This document shows positions 1-9,476 of a stretch of DNA of 64,000 bases, one piece after another (position 1 is the stretch's first letter; every line of letters begins with the position of its first letter). Below the pieces are notes generated by a model. The model did no database searches, was not told where the DNA came from, and saw only the letters and a program-made list of their open reading frames with translations. The position numbers and the translations under genes are program-made. Location: positions 1-64,000 of the forward strand of contig NZ_FODF01000009.1 in NCBI RefSeq assembly GCF_900110295.1. Direction: 5' to 3'. Source of the stretch: Peptostreptococcus russellii (lineage in GTDB: Bacteria; Bacillota; Clostridia; Peptostreptococcales; Peptostreptococcaceae).

Positions 1-1
1 T

Positions 2-667
2 TCAACAGTAACAGTAGAAGGCTTAGGAGATGGATTAAGCTTTGAAGATGGAACAATTCAAGGAACACCGAGTGTAGACTGGAATGGAGCAGAAGAAACA
101 AAAGATATCACGATAACAGTGAAAGCAGAAAAAGATGGAGCAACAACAAGAAAAACATTTGTAGTCACAGTGCAAAGGGATACAGATGGAGATGGAACAC
201 CAGACATCACAGATACTGACGATGATGGAGACGGAATTCCAGATACAGAAGAAAATGAAAAAGGTTCTAATCCAAAAGACCCTAATTCAATTCCAAAAAA
301 TAACTCCGATACGGGTTCAACTGATACATCTAATACAGGAAATAATTCCGGTTCGTCTGATACTAACAATCCTGACAATACGGGAAATAGCTCTGACCCT
401 AATAATTCAAATACAGGTAAGGATGATGTGAATTCAAATAAAGCAAACGACAATGATAATACCTCAAGTTCACAGAATCCAAATAATAACGCAGGGAAAA
501 TTGATGTAAAGAAATCGAATAACTCTGTTAATAAGCTTGGGAATTTACCAAAAACTGGTGATGAATCTCAAACTGGTTTGTATGGGATTTTAGCATCGTT
601 AGCTGCAAGCATATTACTACTTCTTGGTATCAAAAAAAGAAAAGAAGAGGGGAATGAACAAGATTAA
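2..667 (+). CDS. LPXTG-anchored surface protein, C-terminal part
   Basis: The reading frame is open from base 2, so the gene is cut by the window edge. The visible part begins with the end of an Ig-like/Rib-like beta domain. A thrombospondin type-3-like calcium-binding segment follows, with repeated DxDxDG motifs (DTDGDGTPD, DTDDDGDGIPD). Then comes a long Asn/Ser/Asp-rich wall-spanning linker. The C-terminus is a classical sorting signal: LPKTG, a hydrophobic segment and a KKRK-type tail. The protein should be secreted, cut between T and G by a class A-type sortase, and linked to peptidoglycan. The sortase B at 9477-10283 normally recognises NPQTN-like signals, so it is not an obvious partner. 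Ligand unknown. Confidence 0.9.
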   Translation, partial: STVTVEGLGDGLSFEDGTIQGTPSVDWNGAEETKDITITVKAEKDGATTRKTFVVTVQRDTDGDGTPDITDTDDDGDGIPDTEENEKGSNPKDPNSIPKNNSDTGSTDTSNTGNNSGSSDTNNPDNTGNSSDPNNSNTGKDDVNSNKANDNDNTSSSQNPNNNAGKIDVKKSNNSVNKLGNLPKTGDESQTGLYGILASLAASILLLLGIKKRKEEGNEQD

Positions 668-830
668 TTAATAATCATAAATCATTAGTAATTACACTAA
701 TGTATAGTGACAGGTAAGGTTTGTTATACCTAAAAAACAATGTGTCCTAATATCTTGTTATTTGCACCCTCAAAGATTACTATAGTTAGTTTATATGAAG
801 AGTGTAGATATAGAATGTTTGGGAGGTACT

Positions 831-875
831 ATGAAAAAGGTAACAATGGTAAAGCGATATCCGTTTAGGACATGA
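831..875 (+). CDS. Possible 14-residue leader peptide
   Basis: A tiny frame starts at ATG 831 behind GGGAGG (820-825) and reads MKKVTMVKRYPFRT before a TGA. It lies in the 345-base gap before the sigma-like gene, upstream of a terminator hairpin at 933-976. A translated short peptide followed by a terminator and a regulator gene is the layout of an attenuator, as known for the orf12 leader of Tn916. The good ribosome site is seen; expression and function are inference. Confidence 0.35.
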   Translation: MKKVTMVKRYPFRT

Positions 876-932
876 AAAAATACAACTTAATATAGCAATA
901 ACAAGATTGATACAATTTAATATTGTACCTTT

Positions 933-976
933 AGGAGGACTTTTTACGCCGTTGTGTAGGAGTCCTCCTTTTTTGT
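933..976 (+). terminator. Rho-independent terminator or attenuator before the sigma-like gene
   Basis: A perfect 9-bp stem, AGGAGGACT (933-941) with AGTCCTCCT (961-969), is followed by a T-run. It sits 37 bases before the sigma-like gene, so it would stop transcription coming from the leader side unless read-through is allowed. A weaker inverted repeat (TACAAT/ATTGTA, 911-926) lies just upstream. Confidence 0.7.
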
Positions 977-1012
977 TTTTTAAAACGGAAAACGAAAAAG
1001 GAGGATTATACA

Positions 1013-1426
1013 ATGAGCAAAAAAGAATTCTATTTATATGTCAAAGGGAAGAAAATTTCTGTAAATGAAGAAGTATATAAAACTTATTGGAAAAGCATTG
1101 AGCATGAAAAATATCTTAGAAAATTGGATAGAAAAAATAAATTAATACTTTTTTCAGAATTAAATCATGACGGACATTTTGAAGATAATCTTCAAGACAA
1201 TAGCATTGATGTAGAAAAAATTGTGGTAACACATTCTATGATTGAAACTACAAGAAAAGCGATATCAAAGTTAAGTGAAGAAGAAAAGGATATAATAATA
1301 AGATTATATTTTATGGATGAAACTGTTCGTTCAGTTGCCAAATTCAAAGGTATTTCTCATCCTGCACTTATTAAGAAAAGAAATAAGATTCTTGAAAAGT
1401 TAAGAAGGCTAATTGAAGATTTTTAG
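1013..1426 (+). CDS. Small sigma-70-like regulator of the mobile element
   Basis: This is a 137-residue basic protein. The C-terminal half (about residues 80-137) is a sigma region 4-type helix-turn-helix: 'LSEEEKDIIIRLYFMDETVRSVAK' is followed by a recognition-helix-like stretch with 'SHPALIKKRNKILEKLRRL'. There is no clear region 2, as is common for the short sigma-like proteins of Tn916-type and clostridial integrative elements. The start has a strong AAGGAGG at 999-1005. It stands alone behind the leader/terminator at 831-976. The role is probably transcription control of element genes; the target promoter is unknown. Confidence 0.75.
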   Translation: MSKKEFYLYVKGKKISVNEEVYKTYWKSIEHEKYLRKLDRKNKLILFSELNHDGHFEDNLQDNSIDVEKIVVTHSMIETTRKAISKLSEEEKDIIIRLYFMDETVRSVAKFKGISHPALIKKRNKILEKLRRLIEDF

Positions 1427-1484
1427 AAAAAATGACGAGCAGTGTATCTTTAAGATGCACTGCTCATTTAGATATATAAAAAGT

Positions 1485-2486
1485 TTAATCAAAGTTGTTT
1501 TTACATTTATCACATTCTATGGTACAGTTTCCTTTTTTTGCGAGTTTTCTAACATCACGAGGATAAATTCCTTTAACTTTTTTAAAATAAGAACTGAATT
1601 TACTATGGGAAGAATAACCTACGGATTCAGAAATCTCTTTAATGCTAAGCGGTGAATTAAGCAATAGAGTTTCTGCTATATTCATGCGTCTTCTTTGGGA
1701 ATATTCTGTGATGCTGACCTGATATTTTTGTTTAAATAATTTTTTCAGTTTTGTACCACTCATGGAGGCGATTTTTTCAAGAGTATCTTGCGCAACATCA
1801 ATTGCATAATGATCATCAAGATATTTTGCCACATCCATTAATGCTTGATCATCGTCTTTTGAAATCGTGATATTTCTGTTATTGAAAAAAGCATTAATGG
1901 TTAAGCTAAGCCATTCTTTTGCTTTTGCTTCAAAAAATAATTCTGCGGCAGGAGACGCCATTTTACAATTTAAGATCTCTCTTGCTAATGGCGCAAAGGA
2001 TTTTACAACGGAAGGATTGATAGAGGTAAATATATCTGAATAAGAAATATTCTGCTCTTTCTTTAAAGAAGAAAGATATTCTTCAATCATTTCTTTTTTG
2101 AAGCTAATCCCAACACTTAAATAGGGAAAGTTGTTGTGTAACAGAAATTTATAATCTTTATGCATGTTTTCTATATCAACAATATACAACGAATTTGCTG
2201 ATAATGTTTGATAAGGGTTGAAACTCTCGCCATTACCAGTGATTATATAAGAAGAGGAAAAGGACATAAATTGATTCATATTAGGGGTTGCAGAATGAAC
2301 AAGTTCTTTTTTTATAAAAAAATCATGTATCTCAACAATGAACAAATTTGTCTCATAAAACCAATAACAACCTTCAACTTCTTCTCTACAAACACAGAAA
2401 GTAGTTCCAAGATTACAGTATTTGGGATTTTCCATACAAGAGTCTGCTTCTAAATAGTTTTTAACGAATTCGTAGTAATTTATCAT
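1485..2486 (-). CDS. AraC-family transcriptional regulator (PchR/YbtA-like)
   Basis: This is a 333-residue regulator with a variable N-terminal sensor region and a C-terminal double helix-turn-helix of AraC type. The second HTH (about residues 265-320) carries 'SIKEISESVGYSSHSKFSSYFKKVKGIYPRDVRKL'. An upstream in-frame ATG at 2522 exists, but the start at 2486 is preferred because GGTGGGG sits 8 bases before it. A CxxC pair lies in the tail (ECDKCKNNFD). It is divergent from the ABC/ECF gene set starting at 2719, which it probably controls. PchR/YbtA-type regulators next to YbtPQ-like exporters often respond to a siderophore or metal; that function is inferred from context only. Confidence 0.8.
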   Translation of the reverse strand: MINYYEFVKNYLEADSCMENPKYCNLGTTFCVCREEVEGCYWFYETNLFIVEIHDFFIKKELVHSATPNMNQFMSFSSSYIITGNGESFNPYQTLSANSLYIVDIENMHKDYKFLLHNNFPYLSVGISFKKEMIEEYLSSLKKEQNISYSDIFTSINPSVVKSFAPLAREILNCKMASPAAELFFEAKAKEWLSLTINAFFNNRNITISKDDDQALMDVAKYLDDHYAIDVAQDTLEKIASMSGTKLKKLFKQKYQVSITEYSQRRRMNIAETLLLNSPLSIKEISESVGYSSHSKFSSYFKKVKGIYPRDVRKLAKKGNCTIECDKCKNNFD

Positions 2487-2718
2487 AAATATCCCCACCT
2501 TTATTGTCATAAAATATCCCAATTAGACATTATCCCTTTTAGACTTTAAACTTGTATTCTTATTGTAACATAACAAGAGAGATGATACAATAAAAATGAT
2601 TAAAATAAGGACTAAGTAGAAAGAAAAGCGATTGAAAGTTGTCTAATTGGAATAATAATAGTTATTCTGTATTTTTTAAGATTTTAGCATTATTTTTACA
2701 TAGAAAGAGAGGGATAAA

Positions 2719-4488
2719 ATGAAAAAGGAAAAGAAAACACCTGTTTTAAAAAGAATAATGCCTTATGCCGGAGATAAAAAATATATACTTTTTTTAGCGA
2801 TGTTTTTTTCGGCTATTTCAGGAATTCTGTTGCTAATGCCCATGTGGTATATTCATAAAATTGTAAGGATGATGATATTGGATGAAAATCTGACTGCTAT
2901 AATGATTAAAGAGAATATTCTATATGCAACAATCCTTCCTTGCATTGGACTTTGTCTCTATGTGTTTGCAGGTATCTTATCCCATCTTTTTGCATTTGAG
3001 GTTGAGGATAATTTAATAAAGATTAGTGTAGAAAGATTACTGAAAAAGCCATTGGGATATTTTACAAATAAAGAAAGTGGAAAACTTCGTGGGATTATTA
3101 TAGGGGGTGCGGCTGAAACGCATAATATTTTAGCTCATCAACTTCCAGACATTGCTTCAACCTTTGTTTCTCCAATCGTAATCGTGGTATTTCTGTTTTT
3201 ATTTGATTGGAGATTAGGTTTGGCAAGCCTTGTCCCTGTTTTTATTGGTTTCATTTTTATGGCAACAATGATGACCTCTGAGGGAAAGAAAAATAGAGAA
3301 GAATATTATGAACATATTAATATTTTATCTGCCGAGACAGTTGAATATGTTAGAGGAATTCCAGTGGTAAAAACTTTTGGGCAAAGCGTGGAAAGTTTTA
3401 AGCGTCTTTACGACGCTATTAACACCATGAAAGACAGTGTATTGAAAATGATTATGGGCTACAGAAATAAAATGTCTATGTTTGAAGCAACTTCTGGATC
3501 GACAGCTTTCTTTCTTGTTCCTGTTGCTCTGTATATTATTGCGACAGGAGAAAGTCCTCATGGCGTTGTTGCAAATTCGGTTATCTATTTTTTAATCGGA
3601 CCGATTTTTGGAGTACTTATTATGCGCTCTGCAACTATCGGTCAGTATCTTTATTTTGCAGAACTGGCTCTTAACAAAATAGAAGACGCCCTTGATTATG
3701 AGGAAATGACTTATGGAAAGGAAAAACAATCAACTGGTGGGATTGAGTTTAAAAATGTCTCTTTTTCTTATGGAAATGAAAAAGTATTAGACAATATTTC
3801 TTTTAAAGTAAATAAAGGCGAGACGGTCGCTTTAGTGGGACGCTCTGGGGGTGGAAAGACAACGATCGCCCGCCTTGCGGCGAGGTTTTACGATGCTGAT
3901 GAAGGAAAAATTTTACTTGGTGGGAATGATATAAAAGAATATGACAAAATTTCTCTTATGCAGAAAATTTCATTTGTATTTCAAAATGCCCGACTTTTTA
4001 AAATGAGCTTGAGAAAAAATCTCCTAATAGGAAAGGAAGATGCGACGGATAAAGAGATTGAACAGGCACTTTCTGATGCAGGAGCAAAGGAATTTGTAGA
4101 AAATTTAAAAGATGGGCTAAAAACGGTTTATGGTTCAACAGGCACTTACTTTTCAGGAGGAGAAGCGCAGCGTCTTGTAATTGCCAGAGCTTTTTTGAAA
4201 GATGCTGACTATGTAATCTTAGATGAGGCAACAGCTTTTGCAGATCCTGAGAATGAACACATTATACAGGAATCTTTTAAAAAATTAGCCAAAAACAAAA
4301 CCACTTTGATGATTGCACATCGACTTTCAACGGTGATAGACGCAGATAAAATCCTTGTCATTGAAGATGGACAAATTGCAGAAGAAGGAAAGCACGAAGA
4401 ACTTTTGGGAAAACAAGGTGTATATAAATCGCTTTGGGAGGAATACCAAAGGTCAGTGAACTGGAAGATTGGAGGTAAAAATGATTAA
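2719..4488 (+). CDS. ABC exporter half-transporter 1 (permease-ATPase fusion)
   Basis: This is a 589-residue type I ABC exporter subunit with an N-terminal six-helix membrane domain (about residues 15-310) and a C-terminal ATPase. The Walker A is GRSGGGKTT (about 374-382), the signature FSGGEAQ (about 477-483), the Walker B ILDEAT, and the H-loop IAHRLS. The signature has A in place of the usual K/R after GGE. It starts behind AGAGAGGG. The next gene overlaps its end by 8 bases and is a second half-transporter, so the two probably form a heterodimer. Similar pairs (YbtP/YbtQ, IrtA/IrtB) import metal-siderophore complexes despite their exporter fold. The AraC regulator and the ECF genes support a metal or cofactor role, but substrate is not shown. 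Confidence 0.85.
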   Translation: MKKEKKTPVLKRIMPYAGDKKYILFLAMFFSAISGILLLMPMWYIHKIVRMMILDENLTAIMIKENILYATILPCIGLCLYVFAGILSHLFAFEVEDNLIKISVERLLKKPLGYFTNKESGKLRGIIIGGAAETHNILAHQLPDIASTFVSPIVIVVFLFLFDWRLGLASLVPVFIGFIFMATMMTSEGKKNREEYYEHINILSAETVEYVRGIPVVKTFGQSVESFKRLYDAINTMKDSVLKMIMGYRNKMSMFEATSGSTAFFLVPVALYIIATGESPHGVVANSVIYFLIGPIFGVLIMRSATIGQYLYFAELALNKIEDALDYEEMTYGKEKQSTGGIEFKNVSFSYGNEKVLDNISFKVNKGETVALVGRSGGGKTTIARLAARFYDADEGKILLGGNDIKEYDKISLMQKISFVFQNARLFKMSLRKNLLIGKEDATDKEIEQALSDAGAKEFVENLKDGLKTVYGSTGTYFSGGEAQRLVIARAFLKDADYVILDEATAFADPENEHIIQESFKKLAKNKTTLMIAHRLSTVIDADKILVIEDGQIAEEGKHEELLGKQGVYKSLWEEYQRSVNWKIGGKND

Positions 4489-6208
4489 GCATTTTATGAA
4501 AAAGTATGCCATGTCAGAGACTGGAGCAAATAATCTAACAAAAGCTATTTTTTCTCATACACTTTTAAACTTGACAAAAATGTTCCCACCAATTATCGCT
4601 TTCATGTTTATCTTTCAATTTCTAAGCGATATCGATGGAACAGAGGGATCCATACCATTAACACCACAACACTATGTATTTCTTATCTTGGTGATGTTAC
4701 TGGCAATGTTTTTTGTTGCCAGATGGGATTACACTCGCTTGTACACCAATGTGTATAGTGAAAGTGCTACTGTTCGAGTGGATATTGCAAACAGACTTAA
4801 AAAATTACCATTGTCCTATTTTGGAAAACGCAATACCTCGGATTTAGCTGCTACGATGATGGGCGATATGTCACTGTATGAAGAAATTTTTTCTCATGCT
4901 GTTCCTCAAATATATGCTACGGCGATTTCAACAGCGATTATTTCCATTTTAATTCTTAGCTATAATTTAAAACTTGGGTTAGCAGCATTGTGGGTCATTC
5001 CTGTTTCTCTTTTAATTTTCTTTTTATCTAAAAATAAACGAAAAAAAAACAATGAAAAATGGATAGAAAAAAATAGAGAGGTGCTTGATGATCTTCAAGA
5101 AAAAATCGAACAGATTCAGGAAATAAAGTCGTATAACTTAGAGGAAAAGGCACAAAAACAATTTTTTGAAAAACTACACAAAAGTACAAAACTAAAGGGA
5201 AATGTCGAAATTGTAACCAATGTTGCAGTAGCTTTTTCCGGAATACTTTTGAAAATGGGGTTAGTGACGGTTGCAGTTACAGGTGCACAAATGCTTTTTG
5301 TGGGAGAAATCAGTATTTTGGTATATATTGTATTTCTAATTATGACCGCAAGTATCTATCTTCCAATTGAGGGGATCATTGCCTTTATGGGCATGATTGA
5401 TATGTTGGATAGTGTTGTAGGCAGAATAAAAGAAATAAAGACAATGCCAATTCAAGAGGGGAAAACAGATTTTTCTCCCCAAAATTATGATATTGAGTTT
5501 AAAAATGTTTCTTTTGGTTATGAAGATTACTCGGTTATTAAGAATGTGAATTTTACAGCTAAACAAGGAGAAGTAACAGCACTTATTGGCGCATCAGGAA
5601 GTGGGAAAACCACTCTTACAAAACTTGCTGCAAGGTTTTGGGACATCAATGAAGGAACAATTTTTTTGGGAGGGGAAGATATTCGTAAAGTAGACCCTGA
5701 AACATTACTAAAGAATTTTTCCATTGTTTTTCAAGATGTCGTGTTGTTCAATGCAAGTATAAAAGACAATATACGCATTGGTAAAAAACAAGCGACAGAT
5801 GCTGAAATTCTACGAGTGGCTGAAATAGCAAGATGTAATGAATTTATTAAAAAAATGCCAAATGGAATTGATACAATTATAGGTGAAAATGGAGAAAGAT
5901 TATCGGGAGGAGAAAGGCAACGAATTTCAATTGCAAGAGCACTTCTTAAGGATGCTCCAATTATCTTAATGGATGAAGCAACAGCATCTTTAGATGTGGA
6001 AAATGAAAGCCTTATTCAAGAAGCTCTATCTGAGCTGATTAAGCAAAAAACGGTCATTGTAATAGCCCACCGAATGAGAACAATTCGAAGTGCGGACAAA
6101 ATTGTTTTGCTTGATAATGGTAAAATTGAGGCGATTGGGAAAGATGACGAACTGCTTGAAAGATCAATAACCTATAGAAAAATGATAAATGACTCGAAAA
6201 TGAATTAA
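4481..6208 (+). CDS. ABC exporter half-transporter 2 (permease-ATPase fusion)
   Basis: This is a 575-residue partner of the preceding gene. The start at 4481 has GGAGG six bases upstream and overlaps the previous stop, indicating translational coupling. The membrane domain occupies about residues 20-305, and the ATPase has Walker A GASGSGKTT (about 370-378), signature LSGGERQRISIARAL and Walker B ILMDEATASLD. All ATPase motifs are intact. It most likely dimerises with the 2719-4488 product. The gene is followed after 43 bases by the ECF S-component, suggesting one transcript. Confidence 0.85.
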   Translation: MIKHFMKKYAMSETGANNLTKAIFSHTLLNLTKMFPPIIAFMFIFQFLSDIDGTEGSIPLTPQHYVFLILVMLLAMFFVARWDYTRLYTNVYSESATVRVDIANRLKKLPLSYFGKRNTSDLAATMMGDMSLYEEIFSHAVPQIYATAISTAIISILILSYNLKLGLAALWVIPVSLLIFFLSKNKRKKNNEKWIEKNREVLDDLQEKIEQIQEIKSYNLEEKAQKQFFEKLHKSTKLKGNVEIVTNVAVAFSGILLKMGLVTVAVTGAQMLFVGEISILVYIVFLIMTASIYLPIEGIIAFMGMIDMLDSVVGRIKEIKTMPIQEGKTDFSPQNYDIEFKNVSFGYEDYSVIKNVNFTAKQGEVTALIGASGSGKTTLTKLAARFWDINEGTIFLGGEDIRKVDPETLLKNFSIVFQDVVLFNASIKDNIRIGKKQATDAEILRVAEIARCNEFIKKMPNGIDTIIGENGERLSGGERQRISIARALLKDAPIILMDEATASLDVENESLIQEALSELIKQKTVIVIAHRMRTIRSADKIVLLDNGKIEAIGKDDELLERSITYRKMINDSKMN

Positions 6209-6251
6209 GTAATGAAAGATATGATATTTTTATAAAGAAAAGAGGAAAACT

Positions 6252-6845
6252 ATGAAAAATACACTTGAGATAAAAGATTTTGTTTTAATGGGAATTTTTA
6301 GTGCTCTCATGTTTGCGTTGATGATGTTCCTGATGATGGTCACTGGAATAACACCAGCGGTATATTTGTTTTATCCTGCGATATTTTCGTTTATATGTGC
6401 ACCACTATATATGTTGTTAGCAGTAAAAATTAGGAAAAAAGGAACTTTTCTAATTCCCTCTGTTATTATGGGAATATTGTTAGGTTTAATGGGAGCACAA
6501 ACGCTACTCATTACGATGATTGTTTTTGGTATTATTGCAGAAATCATTGTATCTTTGGATGGGTATAAAAGTTATAAAAAAATGGTATTGGCGTATCTTG
6601 TCCTAATGATCGGGTTTTATGCCGGAGATATTGCCCCGATTTATGTTTTTACTGATTGGTACATCAAACAAGCGACAGGAGGAGTAACAGGTACAGACAT
6701 GAGTTATGTGAATACCCTTGTAGATGTTGCAAGATCTTATCTGGGGATTACATCAGCAGTAGCGTTAGTGATTGCTTCTTTACTGGGGGCAGCAGTTGGC
6801 AAAAAAATATTAAGAAAACATTTTGAAAAAGCAGGAATGATTTAA
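6252..6845 (+). CDS. ECF transporter S component (MptD/Trep_Strep family)
   Basis: This is a 197-residue, very hydrophobic protein with about five or six membrane helices. It matches the MptD-type putative S components (Trep_Strep family) in length, in the N-terminal 'LEIKDFVLMGIFSAL' stretch and in the conserved 'GAQTLLITMIVFGIIAEI' region. S components bind the small-molecule substrate and dock on an EcfT/EcfA module, which follows here. The start has AAAGAGGAAA upstream. The family's substrate is not firmly known. A hairpin separates it from EcfT. Confidence 0.8.
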   Translation: MKNTLEIKDFVLMGIFSALMFALMMFLMMVTGITPAVYLFYPAIFSFICAPLYMLLAVKIRKKGTFLIPSVIMGILLGLMGAQTLLITMIVFGIIAEIIVSLDGYKSYKKMVLAYLVLMIGFYAGDIAPIYVFTDWYIKQATGGVTGTDMSYVNTLVDVARSYLGITSAVALVIASLLGAAVGKKILRKHFEKAGMI

Positions 6846-6857
6846 ATAATCTGTCAT

Positions 6858-6911
6858 TTTAAAAGGCTATTGACTTTATCTCAATCCGAGAAGTAGTCAA
6901 TGCCTTTTAAA
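6858..6911 (+). terminator. Hairpin between S component and EcfT
   Basis: Long arms TTTAAAAGGC-T-ATTGACT (6858-6875) and AGTCAATGCCTTTTAAA (6895-6911) pair with a single bulged base. There is no clean T-run, so it may be a processing or attenuating stem that sets the level of S versus T/A subunits rather than a full terminator. Confidence 0.5.
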
Positions 6912-6939
6912 GTTTAGAAAAATGAGAGGAAGTGATGAA

Positions 6940-7665
6940 TTGACAGATCCTTTAGTTCTATCGGACAAAAAAATGATGCCTCATATCGATCCAAGGATAA
7001 AAATTTTAAACACATTCGCACAGACCTTTCTGTTATTTGCAGTTAAAAGTAATTTGGGGATTATAATTAATTTGTGTTTTATGGCATTGATTTTAGCATA
7101 TTTTAGAAAATTCCTATATGTCAAGAGGTTGTTACAGTATGGGTTCTGCTTATTTTTGTTCATGGTTTTACTGGGTTTCTTAGGATCAATTGGCAAGTTT
7201 TTTGGTTTAACGGCTTATATATTGTTTAAATTTTCGCCTGTATTAGGGAATTATTATTTAATGACAAAAACAGTAAGTATAAGTCAGTTTATCAGTGCTT
7301 TAGAGAAAATGAAACTACCAAAGAGTATAACTATTACATTAGGGGTAACATTGAGGTTTATTCCAACGATTGCAGAAGAAATTCAAACCATTAAGCAATC
7401 CATGAAGATTAGAAATGTTTCGCTGAGTATAAAAAATATTTTGACTAAACCAATTACTATGTTGGAGTATATGTTGGTTCCTTTAATGATGCGTTTTGTC
7501 AAAATCTCAGAGGAGTTAGCGGCTTCAGCGATTGTTCGAGGGATTGAAAAGCCTGGATTACGCACCTCTCTTATTGAATTAAAGATGACTTGGAAAGACT
7601 TGATATATTTGATTGTGCTTGTAATTTTTTCGGGGGTTATGTGTTTTTTTGAATCTCAAGCGTAA
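6940..7665 (+). CDS. ECF transporter transmembrane component EcfT
   Basis: This is a membrane scaffold of an energy-coupling-factor importer, about 241 residues. Several hydrophobic helices precede the cytoplasmic coupling-helix region, where EcfT proteins carry Ala-Arg-Gly-type motifs; here the second is 'ASAIVRGIEKPG'. The TTG at 6940 is chosen as start because AGAGGA lies nine bases upstream. The in-frame ATG at 6922 has no ribosome site. The gene sits between the S component and the double ATPase, twelve bases from the latter. Confidence 0.85.
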   Translation: MTDPLVLSDKKMMPHIDPRIKILNTFAQTFLLFAVKSNLGIIINLCFMALILAYFRKFLYVKRLLQYGFCLFLFMVLLGFLGSIGKFFGLTAYILFKFSPVLGNYYLMTKTVSISQFISALEKMKLPKSITITLGVTLRFIPTIAEEIQTIKQSMKIRNVSLSIKNILTKPITMLEYMLVPLMMRFVKISEELAASAIVRGIEKPGLRTSLIELKMTWKDLIYLIVLVIFSGVMCFFESQA

Positions 7666-7676
7666 AGGAGGTTTCA

Positions 7677-9152
7677 ATGGAAATAATAAATCTAAAAAAT
7701 GTGTCATTTAAATATCATAATGTGCCTATAAATTCCTTAAAAAATATTAATCTTAAAATTTTAAAAGGGGAAGTTATCTTGCTAACAGGAAGAAGTGGTT
7801 GTGGGAAAACGACATTAACACGAACAATAAATGGCTTAATTCCAAAGTTCTATGAAGGTGTATTAAAAGGTCAGGTTTTGATAAATGGCAGAAGTATTAA
7901 AGATTTAAAAAGTTATGAATTAGCAAGCTTTGTGGGAACAGTTTTTCAAGATCCAAGAACGCAATTTTTCACAACAGAAACTGTTTCGGAATGTGCATTT
8001 GGCTGTGAGAATTTACACTTTCCAAGTGATGTTATTAAAGAAAGAGTAGATGAAGTATTCTCTTTATTTCAGATTGAAGAGCTTAAAAATCGCAGCATTT
8101 TTTCATTATCGAGTGGAGAAAAACAAAAGATTGCAATTGCCTCTATCTGTGCAGTCAATCCAGAGGTGTATATCTTTGATGAACCTTCAGCAAATTTGGA
8201 TATGAGATCAACTATGCAGCTTGCAACAGTTATTAAAAAGTTAAAGGATATGGGGAAGACAATTATCATCTCTGAACATAGATTATATTATTTGCATGGC
8301 ATAGTGGACAGAGTAATTTATATGGAGAATGGAGAGATCATAGACGAAACTTCATTTGAAAAAGCATTTTTATTGAAAGATGAAGAAATTGAAGAAAGAG
8401 GGTTGCGTCTGTTTGATTTATCCAGTATAAAAAAACCTGACCATTCATATAAGACGATTGGTACGGAAGAAATATTATATGAAGTCGAAAATTTGACTGT
8501 TAGATTAGGCGGAAGGAAAATAATAGAAGACATTAGTATAAAGGTTGACTCAGAAAACTGTGGGATTGTTGGGATAATTGGCAAGAATGGTGTTGGGAAA
8601 ACAACTTTGGCAAAAGTGTTGTGTGGAATTATAAAAAGCAAAAATGGTAAAGTAACATTAAATGGAAAAAAACTATCCACTCGAGAATGCCTAAAAACTT
8701 CATATTTTGTGATGCAAGATGCAGATTATCAATTATTTACAGAAAGCGTTCATGATGAAATGCTTTTGGGCAAAAAATCGTCAAAAGACCTAAATGAGAA
8801 AATAGAAAAATCATTGAAAGAGTTGAATTTAGACGCATGTATTAATCAACATCCAATGTCATTATCTGGAGGGCAAAAACAGCGAGTAAGCATTGCAATA
8901 GCTACAATAGATGAGGCAAAAATAGTATTTTTTGATGAACCGACCAGTGGTTTAGATGGTGAAAATATGCGCCATGTCAGTCAAATATTAAAAGAAATAA
9001 GTAGAGAAAAAATAATTTTTATTATTTCACATGACATTGAATTTATTGCGAATACTTGTGAGAGAGTGCTATGCTTACATGAAGGAAAAGTTTTTGATGA
9101 TTTCATTTTAGGTCATGAAAACCTAAGCAAGTTAAAGGCACTGTTAGAATAA
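7677..9152 (+). CDS. ECF transporter double ATPase (fused EcfA1-EcfA2)
   Basis: This is a 491-residue tandem of two ABC ATPase domains. The first has Walker A GRSGCGKTT (about residues 38-46) and signature LSSGEKQKIAIAS. The second has GKNGVGKTT (about 302-310) and LSGGQKQRVSIAIA. Fused double ATPases are common in the MtsC/YkoD-like group of ECF modules and power one T/S pair. The start follows AAAGGAGG. It closes the cargo operon that begins at 2719. Both nucleotide sites look complete, although the first signature reads LSSGE instead of LSGGQ. Confidence 0.9.
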   Translation: MEIINLKNVSFKYHNVPINSLKNINLKILKGEVILLTGRSGCGKTTLTRTINGLIPKFYEGVLKGQVLINGRSIKDLKSYELASFVGTVFQDPRTQFFTTETVSECAFGCENLHFPSDVIKERVDEVFSLFQIEELKNRSIFSLSSGEKQKIAIASICAVNPEVYIFDEPSANLDMRSTMQLATVIKKLKDMGKTIIISEHRLYYLHGIVDRVIYMENGEIIDETSFEKAFLLKDEEIEERGLRLFDLSSIKKPDHSYKTIGTEEILYEVENLTVRLGGRKIIEDISIKVDSENCGIVGIIGKNGVGKTTLAKVLCGIIKSKNGKVTLNGKKLSTRECLKTSYFVMQDADYQLFTESVHDEMLLGKKSSKDLNEKIEKSLKELNLDACINQHPMSLSGGQKQRVSIAIATIDEAKIVFFDEPTSGLDGENMRHVSQILKEISREKIIFIISHDIEFIANTCERVLCLHEGKVFDDFILGHENLSKLKALLE

Positions 9153-9269
9153 ATTTACTTGGAGCTGTGTTGTAAAAGAAGGCTACATACTTACAAGTGA
9201 TAGTGATAAACAAGATAAGAACAATTATATAAGTAAATAAAAAACAGAAGAAAAAATATTCCCTTATTG

Positions 9270-9311
9270 AGGACTTTCTGTACTTAAATACAGAAGTCCT
9301 TAATTTTATTG
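9270..9311 (+). terminator. Terminator after the ECF operon
   Basis: AGGACTTTCTGTA (9270-9282) pairs with TACAGAAGTCCT (9289-9300), with one bulge, and T-rich sequence follows. It separates the ECF genes from the sortase promoter. Confidence 0.65.
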
Positions 9312-9371
9312 GAAAATATATCAAGCAAAAATGAGAAAATTATATGTCAAAAGAATATCTTATTTAACTTG

Positions 9372-9400
9372 TTGGCAATGCGGAGAGTATATATTATAAT
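9372..9400 (+). promoter_or_regulatory. Sigma-A-type promoter of sortase B
   Basis: TTGGCA (9372-9377), a 17-base spacer and a perfect TATAAT (9395-9400) lie 77 bases before the sortase start. The rest of the 9153-9476 gap shows only the terminator at 9270-9311. Confidence 0.65.
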
Positions 9401-9476
9401 AGAAAATGAAGAAACAGAGAAAAAATTTTTAATATAAAGATAAAACTTTTGAAAAAGGAGGTGTTATTATACTTTA

